DNA of 64,000 nucleotides. It comes from Methylocystis bryophila (GTDB taxonomy: Bacteria; Pseudomonadota; Alphaproteobacteria; Rhizobiales; Beijerinckiaceae). The stretch spans positions 3,856,501 through 3,920,500 of the forward strand of contig NZ_AP027149.1 of NCBI RefSeq assembly GCF_027925445.1. Direction: 5' to 3'. Numbering within the stretch: position 1 is the first letter of the stretch; every line of letters begins with the position of its first letter. Shown in pieces: positions 1 through 8,104 of the stretch. The notes beneath the pieces were generated by a model. The model saw nothing but the letters and a program-made list of their open reading frames with translations. It was not told where the DNA came from and did no database searches. Position numbers and translations under genes: made by a program.

Positions 1-159
1 TTCGCGGCCTTCGGCGGCTGGGACGCGGGCGGGGCGAAATCCTTCGGCCTCGAGACTTTTTGGGTCAATCGCCTCGGCGCGGCGCGTGAAGAGCTCGGCG
101 TCGCGCCCGACGCCGAGGGCCCGACTCTCGACGACCTCGCCAAATATGTGCAGGCCTAA
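1..159 (+). CDS. C-terminal end of a haloacid dehalogenase type II (5' end outside window)
   Basis: Frame 1 is open from the window edge to a TAA at 157-159, giving 52 residues. The piece contains FGGWDAGGAKSFGLETFWVNR, whose W-D-x-x-G-A pattern followed by T-F-W-V-N-R is typical of the last Rossmann strand and helix of L-2-haloacid dehalogenases (HAD superfamily), which hydrolyse 2-haloacids to 2-hydroxyacids. The nucleophile-Asp half of the protein lies upstream of the window, so catalytic competence cannot be judged. It converges on the pseudouridine synthase gene with a 9-nt gap. The family call is from recognised sequence pattern; the substrate is not known. Confidence 0.72.
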   Translation, partial: FAAFGGWDAGGAKSFGLETFWVNRLGAAREELGVAPDAEGPTLDDLAKYVQA

Positions 160-168
160 GCTGGAAAG

Positions 169-1254
169 TCACGCCTCCGGGGCGTCCTCGATCGGGTCAT
201 AGGCCTTCTCGTCGAAGCCGAAGGCCTCCCACGTCTTGCGCATATGCGCGGGCAGCGGCGCGGTCACGTCGATGAGACCGCCCTTGGGATGCTGCAGCAC
301 GAGCCGTCGTGCCAGGAGATGGAGCTTGCGCTCCAGCTCCTCGGGCATGGCGCGCAGGGGATCGCGGCGGCGGACCTCGTCCTCGGGCCTGTGACCGTAT
401 TTGGGGTCGCCGAAGATCGGATGGCCCATCGCCTCCGCATGCGCGCGCAACTGATGCGTGCGGCCGGTGAGCGGCTTCATGGACAGCCAGGCGCAGCGCG
501 GGGCCGCCCTCTCGACGGTGGCGTAATAGGTCAGCGAATGCTGGGCGTCAGCTTCGCCATGTCGCGCGACCCGCATTTTCTCTATGTCTCGGGTTGTGCC
601 GGCGCCGGGCTTTCGCGGCGCCCGCACGTCCCCCATGCCCTCGCCTTTGGCGAGGTAGAGGGAGATCCGGCCTTGCGAGAGCTTGGGGGCGCCTTCGACG
701 AGCGCCCAATAGATTTTCTTCGCCTGCCGCGAGCGGAACGCCTCGCCGAGCGCCGCGGCGCTGCGGCGGTTCTTGGCCACGAGCAGCACACCGCTCGTGT
801 CGCGATCCAGCCGATGGACGAGCACGGGGCGGTTATCGCCCTTGGTGAGCGCCGCGAGCATGCCGTCGATATGGCGCTTCGTGCCCGAGCCGCCCTGCAC
901 GGCGAGCCCGAAGGGCTTGTTGAGGACGAGCACGTCGGCGTCCTCATAAAGCGTCATATCGCGGAGCGCGCGCGCATCCTCCGGATCGGACCGGAAGGCC
1001 ACAGGCGCGGCGGGCGCCTCCAGATTGAGCGGCGGGATGCGGACCGTCTGCCCCTCTTCGAGGCGCGTCGAGGTCTCGACGCGCTTTCCGTCGACCCGCA
1101 CCTCGCCCTTGCGGCATATTTTGGCGAGATGCGCGAGCGAGAGCGCCGGCACGCGCCGCTTGAACCAGCGGTCGAGCCGAATGCCCGCCTCGTCCTCGGT
1201 AACGGTCGCCGAGGAGACGCCCAAACCGAGCGGCTTCGCCGCGGGCTCGCTCAC
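169..1254 (-). CDS. rluC: RluC/RluD-family 23S rRNA pseudouridine synthase
   Basis: Predicted to isomerise uridines in 23S rRNA to pseudouridine. An S4 RNA-binding domain (residues about 24-75) is followed by the RluA-type catalytic domain with the HRLDRDTSG motif; the catalytic Asp is about residue 150. The tail GRTHQLRAH is the second family signature. An in-frame ATG exists at 1305, but the GTG at 1254 is preceded by TTGGAGG at a 6-7 nt spacing and is the better start, giving 361 residues, a normal RluC length. Whether it modifies the RluC positions or those of a paralogue cannot be told from sequence alone. A family B repeat lies just upstream. Confidence 0.87.
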   Translation of the reverse strand: MSEPAAKPLGLGVSSATVTEDEAGIRLDRWFKRRVPALSLAHLAKICRKGEVRVDGKRVETSTRLEEGQTVRIPPLNLEAPAAPVAFRSDPEDARALRDMTLYEDADVLVLNKPFGLAVQGGSGTKRHIDGMLAALTKGDNRPVLVHRLDRDTSGVLLVAKNRRSAAALGEAFRSRQAKKIYWALVEGAPKLSQGRISLYLAKGEGMGDVRAPRKPGAGTTRDIEKMRVARHGEADAQHSLTYYATVERAAPRCAWLSMKPLTGRTHQLRAHAEAMGHPIFGDPKYGHRPEDEVRRRDPLRAMPEELERKLHLLARRLVLQHPKGGLIDVTAPLPAHMRKTWEAFGFDEKAYDPIEDAPEA

Positions 1255-1362
1255 GCGCGCCTCCAATGAGGGGAACCCCCGCAGCGCTGCGGGCGCAGGG
1301 CGCAATCAAATTTGAGGATTTGCATGAGCGCTTCTATCAGGAGCGCGCCGCGGCGTCACGCA

Positions 1363-1479
1363 TAGAGCGCGCTGCGAAAAAGTGGAAACCGGTTTTTCGC
1401 ACCGAGCGCGCTCTACAGTTTGAGAATCGATCACGTTTTCTGCGTTCAGGCGGTTCCGCCTGATCGCAGCGTGATCTAG
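1363..1479. repeat. Family B intergenic double-palindrome repeat, copy 1
   Basis: Two adjacent imperfect palindromes make up this roughly 115-bp unit. The first arm pair reads AGAGCGCGCTGCG ... CGAGCGCGCTCT around a GTGGAAACCGG core. The second reads GATCACGTTTTCTGCG ... CGCAGCGTGATC around a GGCGGTTCCGCC core. The same layout recurs at about 29943, 49607, 51737 and 63484, with a half copy at 37748. The architecture is that of the RIME elements known from rhizobia. It lies in the gap between rluC and creA and could fold as a terminator for creA's upstream side or be purely parasitic. Confidence 0.85.
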
Positions 1480-1482
1480 CGC

Positions 1483-2010
1483 TCATTTCATGAAATCCGA
1501 GCAGCGCTGCGGCGCGCCGGAACCCCAGGGCAGGATCGCGACCGCCGAGGTCGAGTTCTCCGGGCTGCCTTCAACGATCTTGTCGGAATAGACCATGTAG
1601 ACGAGCACGTTGCGCGTGGCGTCGCAGCCTCTGACAATGTGCATGCGCTTGAAGAAGAGCGAGCGCCTGCCGCTGAACACCTCATCGCCCTGGGAGAATT
1701 TGGCGGTGAAGCGGATGGGGCCATATTGCCGGCAGGCCAGCGAAACGTCCGAGGTGTTCTCGGCGAGGCCGAGCGTGCCGCTGACGCCCCCCTTCTCATG
1801 CTCAGTGAAGTAGCAGACGACGCCGTCGACGAGCGGATCGTCGATCCCGTAGGTCGCGAGCTTGTCATTGGGCGTGAGCAGCTTGAAGTCGGTCGACTGG
1901 CGGAAGATCAAGTCCGGCCCCTCCGCCATCGCCGGAGCCGCGCAGAGGAGCGCCGCCAGCATGATCGGGCGACCGAAGGCTTTCCCTAAAGCCATGGGGT
2001 GAAAGAGCAT
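1483..2010 (-). CDS. creA: CreA family protein, exported
   Basis: This 175-residue protein matches the CreA family (COG3045) along its length: an N-terminal hydrophobic signal (PIMLAALLCAAPAMA), then DFKLLTPNDKL, DDPLVDGVVCYFTEHEKGG, LGLAENTSDVSLACRQYGPI, and YSDKIVEGSPENSTSAVAILPW. The molecular function of CreA is unknown; in enterobacteria it lies next to the creBCD regulon, which is absent here. The start at 2010 is chosen because GAGG sits 8 nt upstream; ATGs at 2076 and 1995 are alternatives, and 1995 would leave the shortest signal peptide. Periplasmic location is inferred from the signal sequence. Confidence 0.85.
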   Translation of the reverse strand: MLFHPMALGKAFGRPIMLAALLCAAPAMAEGPDLIFRQSTDFKLLTPNDKLATYGIDDPLVDGVVCYFTEHEKGGVSGTLGLAENTSDVSLACRQYGPIRFTAKFSQGDEVFSGRRSLFFKRMHIVRGCDATRNVLVYMVYSDKIVEGSPENSTSAVAILPWGSGAPQRCSDFMK

Positions 2011-2136
2011 CTCTGCATCCTCGAAGGCGCGGCCTTTACGGTCGTCTCCCCAAATATGAGCGAGACCTTGCGACAAGGGAAGCGGCTCGGGAATCGGCGC
2101 CGCGTATCCGGCCGGTCTCCCGCCGGCGCTTCAGGC

Positions 2137-3450
2137 TTATTGATGCAGCGCCTCGCCGTGTAGCGCAATGTCGAGACCCTCGCGCTCCGCTTCCGAATCG
2201 ACGCGCAGCGGCGCAAGCCAATTCGTGAGCTTCAGCACGATGAAGGTGCCGACCGCGCACCATAGGATGGTCACGCCCACGCCCTGCGCCTGCACGAGGA
2301 GTTGATGCGCGTCGCCTTCCAGCAGGCCGGAGACGCCGGGATCGTCGGCGGCCGCCGTCACCGCGCGCGTCGCAAAGACGCCGGCAAGCAATGTGCCGAG
2401 CATGCCGCCGACCCCGTGAACGCCGAACACGTCGAGCGAGTCGTCATAATTGAAGCGGTGCTTCACGCGGGTGCAGAAATAATAGCAGACGCCGCCCGCG
2501 GCGACCCCGATGACCGCCCCATGCCAAGGGAGGACATAGCCCGAGGCCGGGGTGATCGTCCCGAGGCCCGCGACCGCGCCGGAGATGACGCCGAGCACCG
2601 AAGGCTTGCCGCGCTGCAGCCATTCGAGCGCGGTCCAGGTCAACGCGCCGGCGCAAGCGGCGAGGTGGGTCGCGACGATCGCAAAGACCGCGCGCGAGCC
2701 CGCCGTCAGCGCCGAGCCGCCGTTGAAGCCGAACCACCCGACCCAGAGCAGCCCGGTGCCGATCACCGCCAACGCGAGATCGAAAGGCGCGAGATTCTCG
2801 CGGCCATAGCCCTGACGCTTGCCGATGAGAAGCGCGGTGACGAGCCCGGCGACGCCCGCGTTGATGTGCACGACCGTGCCGCCGGCGAAGTCGAGGAGAC
2901 CCTGCTTCTGCAGGAAGCCGCCGCCCCACACCCAATGCGCCGACGGCACATAGACGACGAAAAGCCACAGCACGCAGAACAGCATGAAAGAGGAAAAGCT
3001 CATGCGCTCCGCCGTCGAGCCGCCGACGAGCGCGAGGGTGATGACCGCAAAGGTCATCTGATAGGCCATGAAGAGCAATTCCGGAATCGTCTTGGCGAGC
3101 GGGCTCACCGTGTCGACGCCGACGCCCGCCAGCATGACGCGCGCAAAATCGCCGAGATAGGCGCCCTCGCCCGAGAAGGCGAGACTATACCCCGCAACGC
3201 CCCAGAGCAGCGAGACGATCGCCGTCGCGATCAGGCTTTGCGCCATGGTCGCGAGCACGTTCTTCTTGCGCACCATGCCGCTGTAGAAGAGCGCCAGCCC
3301 GGGCAGCGTCATCATCAGGACGAGCGCGGTCGCGGCGATCATGAAGGCGGTGTCGGCGGCGTCGATCTTGGCGGCGGGTTCGGCGAAGGCGGGCGAGCTT
3401 GCAAAAAGGGCGCAGACGAGGGCGGCGAGGGCCGCGCAAATTCTCGACAT
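2137..3450 (-). CDS. amtB: Ammonium transporter AmtB
   Basis: 437 residues encode an Amt/Mep/Rh channel. An N-terminal signal peptide (cleavage likely after PAFA) is followed by about 11 membrane segments starting with DTAFMIAATALVLMMTLPGLALFYSG. The twin pore histidines are visible in GGTVVHINAG and VFGVHGVGG, and the W-H/F gate residues are in the expected blocks. It conducts ammonium across the inner membrane and is blocked by GlnK. It lies 50 nt downstream of glnK in the classic glnK-amtB operon, so it should be transcribed from the sigma-54 promoter at 3889-3904 under nitrogen limitation. Length is standard for the family. Confidence 0.96.
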   Translation of the reverse strand: MSRICAALAALVCALFASSPAFAEPAAKIDAADTAFMIAATALVLMMTLPGLALFYSGMVRKKNVLATMAQSLIATAIVSLLWGVAGYSLAFSGEGAYLGDFARVMLAGVGVDTVSPLAKTIPELLFMAYQMTFAVITLALVGGSTAERMSFSSFMLFCVLWLFVVYVPSAHWVWGGGFLQKQGLLDFAGGTVVHINAGVAGLVTALLIGKRQGYGRENLAPFDLALAVIGTGLLWVGWFGFNGGSALTAGSRAVFAIVATHLAACAGALTWTALEWLQRGKPSVLGVISGAVAGLGTITPASGYVLPWHGAVIGVAAGGVCYYFCTRVKHRFNYDDSLDVFGVHGVGGMLGTLLAGVFATRAVTAAADDPGVSGLLEGDAHQLLVQAQGVGVTILWCAVGTFIVLKLTNWLAPLRVDSEAEREGLDIALHGEALHQ

Positions 3451-3500
3451 CGAAGGTCTCGTGGGGTTTTATGTGCAGCAGGGATCGTGAAAGCGCGTGG

Positions 3501-3839
3501 TCAGAGCGCCTCGCGGTCGGTCTCGCCCGTGCGAATGCGCAGGACGCGCTCGATGGGACAGACGAAAATCTTGCCGTCGCCGATCGTGCCGGTGCGCGCG
3601 ACGCGCATGATTGTCTCGGCGACCTGCTTCGCCATATCCTCCGGAACGACGACGTCGATCTTCACCTTGGGAAGAAAGGCGACGACATATTCGGCGCCCC
3701 GGTAGATTTCCGAATGGCCCTTCTGACGTCCGTAACCCTTGACCTCCGTCGTCGTCATGCCGTTGACGCCCAGCCCATTGAGGGCTTCGCGCGCCTCGTC
3801 CAGCTTGAAGGGTTTGATGATTGCGGTGACGAGCTTCAT
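3501..3839 (-). CDS. glnK: Nitrogen regulatory PII protein GlnK
   Basis: A full-length 112-residue PII protein. The T-loop carries the uridylylation site Tyr51 (EIYRGAEY), the B-loop region has RTGTIGDGKIFV, and the C-terminal RIRTGE is present. PII trimers sense ATP/ADP and 2-oxoglutarate; GlnK docks on AmtB and closes it. Its place immediately upstream of amtB, against the second PII gene beside glnA at 33301, supports calling this one GlnK rather than GlnB. Its ribosome-binding site is weak. The promoter is described separately. Confidence 0.95.
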   Translation of the reverse strand: MKLVTAIIKPFKLDEAREALNGLGVNGMTTTEVKGYGRQKGHSEIYRGAEYVVAFLPKVKIDVVVPEDMAKQVAETIMRVARTGTIGDGKIFVCPIERVLRIRTGETDREAL

Positions 3840-3888
3840 GACGGCTTGCTATCTCTGCCTTGTTGTTGAGCACATAGTCTGAATTATG

Positions 3889-3904
3889 AGCAATTATGGC
3901 GCCA
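3889..3904 (-). promoter_or_regulatory. Sigma-54 (RpoN) promoter of glnK-amtB
   Basis: Read on the minus strand this is TGGCGCCATAATTGCT. GG and GC are separated by exactly 10 nt and the flanks match the TGGCAC-N5-TTGC consensus of RpoN promoters. The -12 element lies about 50 nt upstream of the glnK ATG. A TGCACCA half-site resembling NtrC sites lies at 3906-3912, too close to be a typical enhancer. The gap up to 4113 also holds TAGGC/GCCTA repeats of unknown meaning. Activation by NtrC under nitrogen limitation is inferred from the family. Confidence 0.82.
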
Positions 3905-4113
3905 AATGCACCAAACAGCGAGAGGCCGGAAAGAGACCTGCTAGGCATCAGCTCGAATGGCCCCGAAATTAGGCTACTAACGCCTAGTTTATACGCACTT
4001 AGCCTTGTTTTTGCTCTGTCGCCGCGGCGACGCCGGCCAGCGCGTGAGGCGACAGCAGCGCGCAAATCGGCTAAAGCCTTCTCTCCTTCTTTCCTTGACT
4101 TGAGGAGCGCAGC

Positions 4114-4674
4114 ATGAAACGCGGCTTGTTTTTATTGGGCTTCGTCTCCCTTTTTGCGGCGCAGGCTTCCGAGGGCGCGCAGGCCTTCGACTTGAAGAGC
4201 CCCGACATCTCGCCCGGACAGACGATCGCAAGCGCCTTTATTTACAATTCCTCCGGCTGCACGGGGCAGAACCTCTCGCCTGCGTTGGAGTGGTCCGACC
4301 CGCCGGCGGGAACGAAGAGCTTCGCCGTGCTCGTGCATGATCCCGATGCGCCGACGGGCGGCGCGGGCTTCTGGCACTGGCTCGCGATCGACATCCCAGC
4401 CACGGTCCGCTCGCTGCCTCGGGGGGCAGGCTCGGCCGACGGCAAGGCGATGCCGGCCGGCTCAAAACAGCTCGAGACGGATTTCGGCGAGGTCGGCTAT
4501 GGCGGCCCCTGCCCGCCCAAGGGCCATGGTCCGCATCGCTATGTCTTCACCGTCTACGCCCTTCCGGTAGAGAAGCTCGACGTGAAGCCAACGGATCGCA
4601 CTGCCATCGTGGGCTTCACGATCAATCAGAGCGCGCTGGCCAAGGCCAGCATCACCGCGACCTTCGGCCGCTAG
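4114..4674 (+). CDS. YbhB/YbcL-family (PEBP, Raf-kinase-inhibitor-like) exported protein
   Basis: 186 residues with a signal peptide (MKRGLFLLGFVSLFAAQASEG) followed by a complete PEBP fold: SPALEWSDPP, VLVHDPDAPTGG and FWHWLAIDIP, then the anion-pocket loop GPCPPKGHGPHRY with the conserved Asp/His residues. Bacterial PEBP proteins have no settled function; ligand binding in the periplasm is likely. The start has TGAGGAG 7 nt upstream. The TAG stop at 4672-4674 is the first part of the CTAGCGCG edge of the family A repeat that follows, so the last codons may have changed when the repeat arrived. Confidence 0.86.
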   Translation: MKRGLFLLGFVSLFAAQASEGAQAFDLKSPDISPGQTIASAFIYNSSGCTGQNLSPALEWSDPPAGTKSFAVLVHDPDAPTGGAGFWHWLAIDIPATVRSLPRGAGSADGKAMPAGSKQLETDFGEVGYGGPCPPKGHGPHRYVFTVYALPVEKLDVKPTDRTAIVGFTINQSALAKASITATFGR

Positions 4675-4789
4675 CGCGTTTCCCGCTCGAACGGAATCGT
4701 TCGAGCGACAGGGAATCGCGCCAAATCAAAAGTTTAGAGCATGTCCTGACCGGAAAACCGCTTCGCGCTTTCCCGGGACATGCTCTAGA
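4671..4789. repeat. Family A intergenic repeat, copy 1 (inverted orientation)
   Basis: A roughly 115-bp unit with two palindromes: CTAGCGCGTTTCCCGCTCGAA around ATCG, then GAGCATGTCCTGACCGGAAA against TTTCCCGGGACATGCTC. Further copies are at 14130, 16271 and 23157, with a half copy at 25498. One edge supplies the ybhB stop codon and the other edge lies about 50 nt before the most likely cbiB start region. It probably forms a strong hairpin in the transcript. Confidence 0.87.
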
Positions 4790-4836
4790 GCGAGGGCGCG
4801 GCGATCCAACAAGCTTTAGGGCTGACGCTGCTGGCC

Positions 4837-5751
4837 TTGGCCCTCGAGGCGGGCTTCGGCTATCCACAAGTTCTTTTCGAGCACATCGGTCATCCCGCGG
4901 TCTGGCTCGGCGCCGCGATCGACGCGCTCGATCGCGCGCTCAATCGTGGCGATGCGGGCGCGCGCCGCGCCCTCGGGTTTCTCGGGCTGGCGCTCCTTCT
5001 TCTTCCGTTGACCGCGGCGGGGGTCGCCCTGCAGGCCGCGCTCCACTCCCTGCCCTTCGGGGTCCTGCCACTGGCGGCGGTCGCGTCGAGCCTCCTCGCC
5101 CAGCGCAGCCTCCACGCACATGTCGACGCCGTGGCGCGGGCGCTGGAGAACTCGCTCGAGGATGGCCGTGCGGCGGTCGGAATGATCGTCGGACGCGACG
5201 TCGCCGCGCTCGACGAGGCGGGCGTCGCGCGCGCAGCGATCGAGAGCTTGGCCGAAAATTTCTCGGACGGCGTCGTCGCGCCGGCTTTCTGGATGGCGTT
5301 CCTCGGATTCCCCGGGGCGCTCGCCTATAAGGCGATCAACACCGCCGATAGCATGATCGGCCATCGCACCCCGCGGCATGAGGCGTTTGGCTTCGCGGCG
5401 GCGAAGCTCGACGATCTCGTCAATCTCCCCGCCGCGCGGCTTTCCGCCCTGCTTATTGCGCTCTCTGCCGGCCGCAACGGGGGCCGCGCCTTCGCCTGCA
5501 TGGCGCGCGACGCGAAAAAGCACGCCTCCCCCAACGCCGGCTGGCCGGAGGCGGCGATGGCGGGCGCACTGGGCTTGAAGCTCGGAGGCCCGCGCAATTA
5601 CGCGGGCGCGGCCTTCGACGGTGTGTGGCTCGGGGATGGGAGAGCCGCCCCCGGGCCGGCCGACATAGACCGCGCGCTGAAAATTTTCCGGCGCGCGGAT
5701 GCGGGGCTCTGGGCGCTCATAGCGGCCTTGTGGGCGTTGTCGGCTTTGTAG
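4837..5751 (+). CDS. cbiB: Adenosylcobinamide-phosphate synthase CbiB/CobD
   Basis: A membrane enzyme of B12 synthesis that attaches the aminopropanol arm to adenosylcobyric acid. Recognised from YPQVLFEHIGHPAVWLG near the N terminus, the AIESLAENFSDGVVAPAFW block, the INTADSMIGHR motif, and NAGWPEAAMAGAL with NYAG. About four membrane segments are predicted. The N terminus is uncertain. The frame is open from a TAG at 4786-4788 inside the repeat, and the hydrophobic residues LTLLALALEAG imply a start at or upstream of the TTG at 4837. No ATG is available, so a CTG at 4822 or another rare codon is possible. No other cobalamin gene is in the window. Confidence 0.86.
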   Translation: MALEAGFGYPQVLFEHIGHPAVWLGAAIDALDRALNRGDAGARRALGFLGLALLLLPLTAAGVALQAALHSLPFGVLPLAAVASSLLAQRSLHAHVDAVARALENSLEDGRAAVGMIVGRDVAALDEAGVARAAIESLAENFSDGVVAPAFWMAFLGFPGALAYKAINTADSMIGHRTPRHEAFGFAAAKLDDLVNLPAARLSALLIALSAGRNGGRAFACMARDAKKHASPNAGWPEAAMAGALGLKLGGPRNYAGAAFDGVWLGDGRAAPGPADIDRALKIFRRADAGLWALIAALWALSAL

Positions 5752-5763
5752 AGCGCGATGAAC

Positions 5764-7848
5764 TCAGTAGCTCACTGTCTTCTGAACAGTTCCAGCCACT
5801 CCTCTATTCCCGGTCTCCGCCGTGCAGGAGTTGTCCGCTGCCGTGCCGCCGCCGCCTCCCGTGCCCACACCGCCGGAGGCGCCAAGCTGGTAATCGTTGG
5901 TGTTGAGGTCATTCAGAGCGGCCCGCGATCCCACCAGCGCGATCAGCACCGATGGTCCTCCGTTGCCGCCCCCGCCCCCGCCGCTGCCACCGCCCGCGCC
6001 GCCGCTACCACCCCCGCCGCCGCTGCCGGCAGACCCATGGCCCCACCAGTTGTCTCCCGAGCCTCCCGAGCCAGCCGACCCGCCGGCGCCTCCGTTCCCC
6101 CCGGCGCCGCCCACCGCTCCTGTGCCGCTCAGTCCTCCCACCACGCGCGACCCGCCGAGCGTGAGCGCTGCGCCCATATTCACAATCGCGAAAGACGCGC
6201 CGCCGCTACCCCCGCCGGTACCGCCGGCCGCTCCACAGCCGCCGGCTCCTCCTCCTCCTCCGACGCCCCCAGAAAGTTGTTGGTAGCCGAAACAGTATCC
6301 ACCATCGTAGCCGCCGGACCCGCCCCCGCCGCCGCCGCCTCCATTGCCGCCTGCTCCTCCGGAGCCGCCGACGGTCCCGACGTAAGAAGCTTCAAAAGTA
6401 CCGGACGTGTTTGCGTTCGCTCTGCCGCCGCCTCCGCAAGGGGCAGCGTGTCCCGGCGTTCCGCCGCCTCCGGTCCCACCCGAAGAATAGGGGCAAGCCG
6501 CACCAGCGCAATTTTGGCTGCCAAAACTTCCCCCTGGCGCCCAATAATTTGTCGAGCCGGCGTACCCCCACGATCCAGTGCAGCCGTTGGGACACGAGGG
6601 AGTGCAAACACCTGACCCGGTATCTACCGAGACGTTCATCTTGCCGGCGCCGCCGCCGCCTGTGCTGGTAGGAGTGCCGCCGAGGCAAGCCGCCGTGCCT
6701 GCGGTTTGGCCGGATCCCTTGCCGCCCGCGGTTCCGGGGTTTGCGCCATTGCCGGGCGCCCCACGCGCCCCCGTCGCTGCGTACACGTTTGAATTCACGA
6801 CGCTGGCCGCGCCAATAATTTGCATCGCAATGCTGGCGCCGCCCACACCCGGCGGTGTTGTGCCCACCACCTTGAAGCCCTGGAACAATACACTGCCCGA
6901 GTTGTTCCCCACCGATACCGCCGGGACGCCGGAGCTCGGCCCCAAAATCTCCGAGTAATAGGCGCCGGATCCCTCCGGGACGCAGCCGCCGTACACGCTG
7001 ATGCCCGCCGCGGTGATCGATAGTGTCGAGTTCTGCTGATACTGGCCGAAGCCCACCAGCACCGCACAACTGGCGCCGCTGCAGTTCTGTATTCCCCGTC
7101 CGATCGTCAAACAGGCGCCGGCGTAAGTCTTGCCACAACCCGCACCGTCGTTTCCGGCGGTTGTCACGTAGGTCACGTTGGTCAGTTTTGAAACATCGCC
7201 GTTGCAGGTCACTATGGGGACAGCCGTGGCGCCCTGCGCGGGATTGCCCGCGGCTTGTTTCAATCCGGTCAACTCCATCGTTTCCGGGTCAGTCTTCATC
7301 GACGCCGGCGCCATGGCGTTACGAAACGATGTCTTCCTGTTCCGATAAACGCCCGATTTCGGGGATGGGCCTATGATCGCCTTCGTAAGGTCGACGCCAG
7401 AGAAGTCGGCGCCGGCTAAGTTCGCGTATTCGAAATCCACTCCCGTGACGACGGCAGCCTCCAGCCTGGCGCCGCTGAGATTGGCGCTGGAAAGATCGGT
7501 GCGGCCGCTGCTCGAGGGCTCCATATGCGCGTGGCTCAGGTTGGCGTCGCTGAGATTGGCCCCGGCCAGAGTGGCCCCCGAGAGCGTCGCGTTTGACAAG
7601 TCTACGGAACTCAGGTCGGCGCCGGACAGGTTGGCGTCTGTCAGGTCTTCGCCCGAGAAACTATGCCCCCGCAGATCACAGGCGGGGCAGGAATATACCT
7701 TCGTGGCCGCCTTGTCGTTCGGTCTGGCAGCCTCCGGCGGAGCGTGCTGGGGCTCGGCTGGCCTTTCCTGTCCCACCGCGAGCGGCGACAGCGCCAGCCA
7801 TCCGACCACCAGCAGACACGAGCGGCGTGCAATGCGCAAAACTGGCAT
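5764..7848 (-). CDS. Exported pentapeptide-repeat / beta-helix / glycine-rich protein
   Basis: 694 residues in four parts. (1) Signal peptide, residues 1-26. (2) About 20 pentapeptide repeats, residues 56-155, of A(D/N)LSG type, starting just after a CPAC motif. (3) A middle region, about 205-355, with Cys pairs and runs such as TLSITAAGISVYGG that resemble a right-handed beta-helix. (4) From about residue 360 a glycine-rich tail with GGAGGNGG and long Gly/Ser runs, ending KTVSY. Pentapeptide repeats form a quadrilateral beta-helix; the tail recalls Gly-rich surface proteins. No function can be assigned. It ends 12 nt from cbiB (convergent) and is the last of three co-oriented accessory genes. 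Confidence 0.78.
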   Translation of the reverse strand: MPVLRIARRSCLLVVGWLALSPLAVGQERPAEPQHAPPEAARPNDKAATKVYSCPACDLRGHSFSGEDLTDANLSGADLSSVDLSNATLSGATLAGANLSDANLSHAHMEPSSSGRTDLSSANLSGARLEAAVVTGVDFEYANLAGADFSGVDLTKAIIGPSPKSGVYRNRKTSFRNAMAPASMKTDPETMELTGLKQAAGNPAQGATAVPIVTCNGDVSKLTNVTYVTTAGNDGAGCGKTYAGACLTIGRGIQNCSGASCAVLVGFGQYQQNSTLSITAAGISVYGGCVPEGSGAYYSEILGPSSGVPAVSVGNNSGSVLFQGFKVVGTTPPGVGGASIAMQIIGAASVVNSNVYAATGARGAPGNGANPGTAGGKGSGQTAGTAACLGGTPTSTGGGGAGKMNVSVDTGSGVCTPSCPNGCTGSWGYAGSTNYWAPGGSFGSQNCAGAACPYSSGGTGGGGTPGHAAPCGGGGRANANTSGTFEASYVGTVGGSGGAGGNGGGGGGGGSGGYDGGYCFGYQQLSGGVGGGGGAGGCGAAGGTGGGSGGASFAIVNMGAALTLGGSRVVGGLSGTGAVGGAGGNGGAGGSAGSGGSGDNWWGHGSAGSGGGGGSGGAGGGSGGGGGGNGGPSVLIALVGSRAALNDLNTNDYQLGASGGVGTGGGGGTAADNSCTAETGNRGVAGTVQKTVSY

Positions 7849-7879
7849 ATCGATGTCCCCTCTTAGGCGTCGACGGCAG

Positions 7880-8104
7880 CCACTCGCTGACAGACGGAAC
7901 CGTTCGTCCCGCCCTGGTCAAGATCACGGTGTTGCCGCCTCCCACTGACTACCTGCAATTCAGAAATTTCCGGCTGGAGCGCGTTCGAAAGCCTCAGTCT
8001 CGAACGCGCTCTGCAATGTCATCGGCTGAGCCTGTCGCGGAGCCGGTTCAGGCTGAAGGCAGCGGCGGCGCCCACATGCTGACCGACGGAACCGTTCGTC
8101 CCGC
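7880..8104 (-). repeat. 33-bp direct repeat pair encoding a GRTVPSVSxW tail
   Basis: Copies lie at 7880-7912 and 8072-8104 and agree at 30 of 33 positions. The second copy encodes residues just before the C terminus of the 1094-residue protein (AGRTVPSVSMW, then APPLPSA). The first copy lies outside any gene, yet in the same relative frame reads AGRTVPSVSEWLPS. It may be the remnant of a duplicated gene end or of a lost neighbour that shared the same C-terminal tail. Confidence 0.7.
7977..8011 (-). terminator. Hairpin downstream of the 1094-residue gene
   Basis: A perfect 12-bp stem, GAGCGCGTTCGA pairing with TCGAACGCGCTC (7977-7988 and 8000-8011), closes an 11-nt loop, 36 nt after the stop codon at 8048. 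There is no T run, so Rho-independent termination is only likely, not certain. Confidence 0.55.

Noticed and set aside
2302..3705. 467-codon plus-strand open frame
   Set aside because: It is antisense to amtB and glnK, whose protein motifs are unambiguous; its translation is Arg/Ala/Asp-rich and typical of a GC-rich shadow frame.
5764..6800. Similarity to mycobacterial PE_PGRS proteins
   Set aside because: Only the Gly-rich composition is shared; there is no PE domain and the gene has a different N-terminal half.
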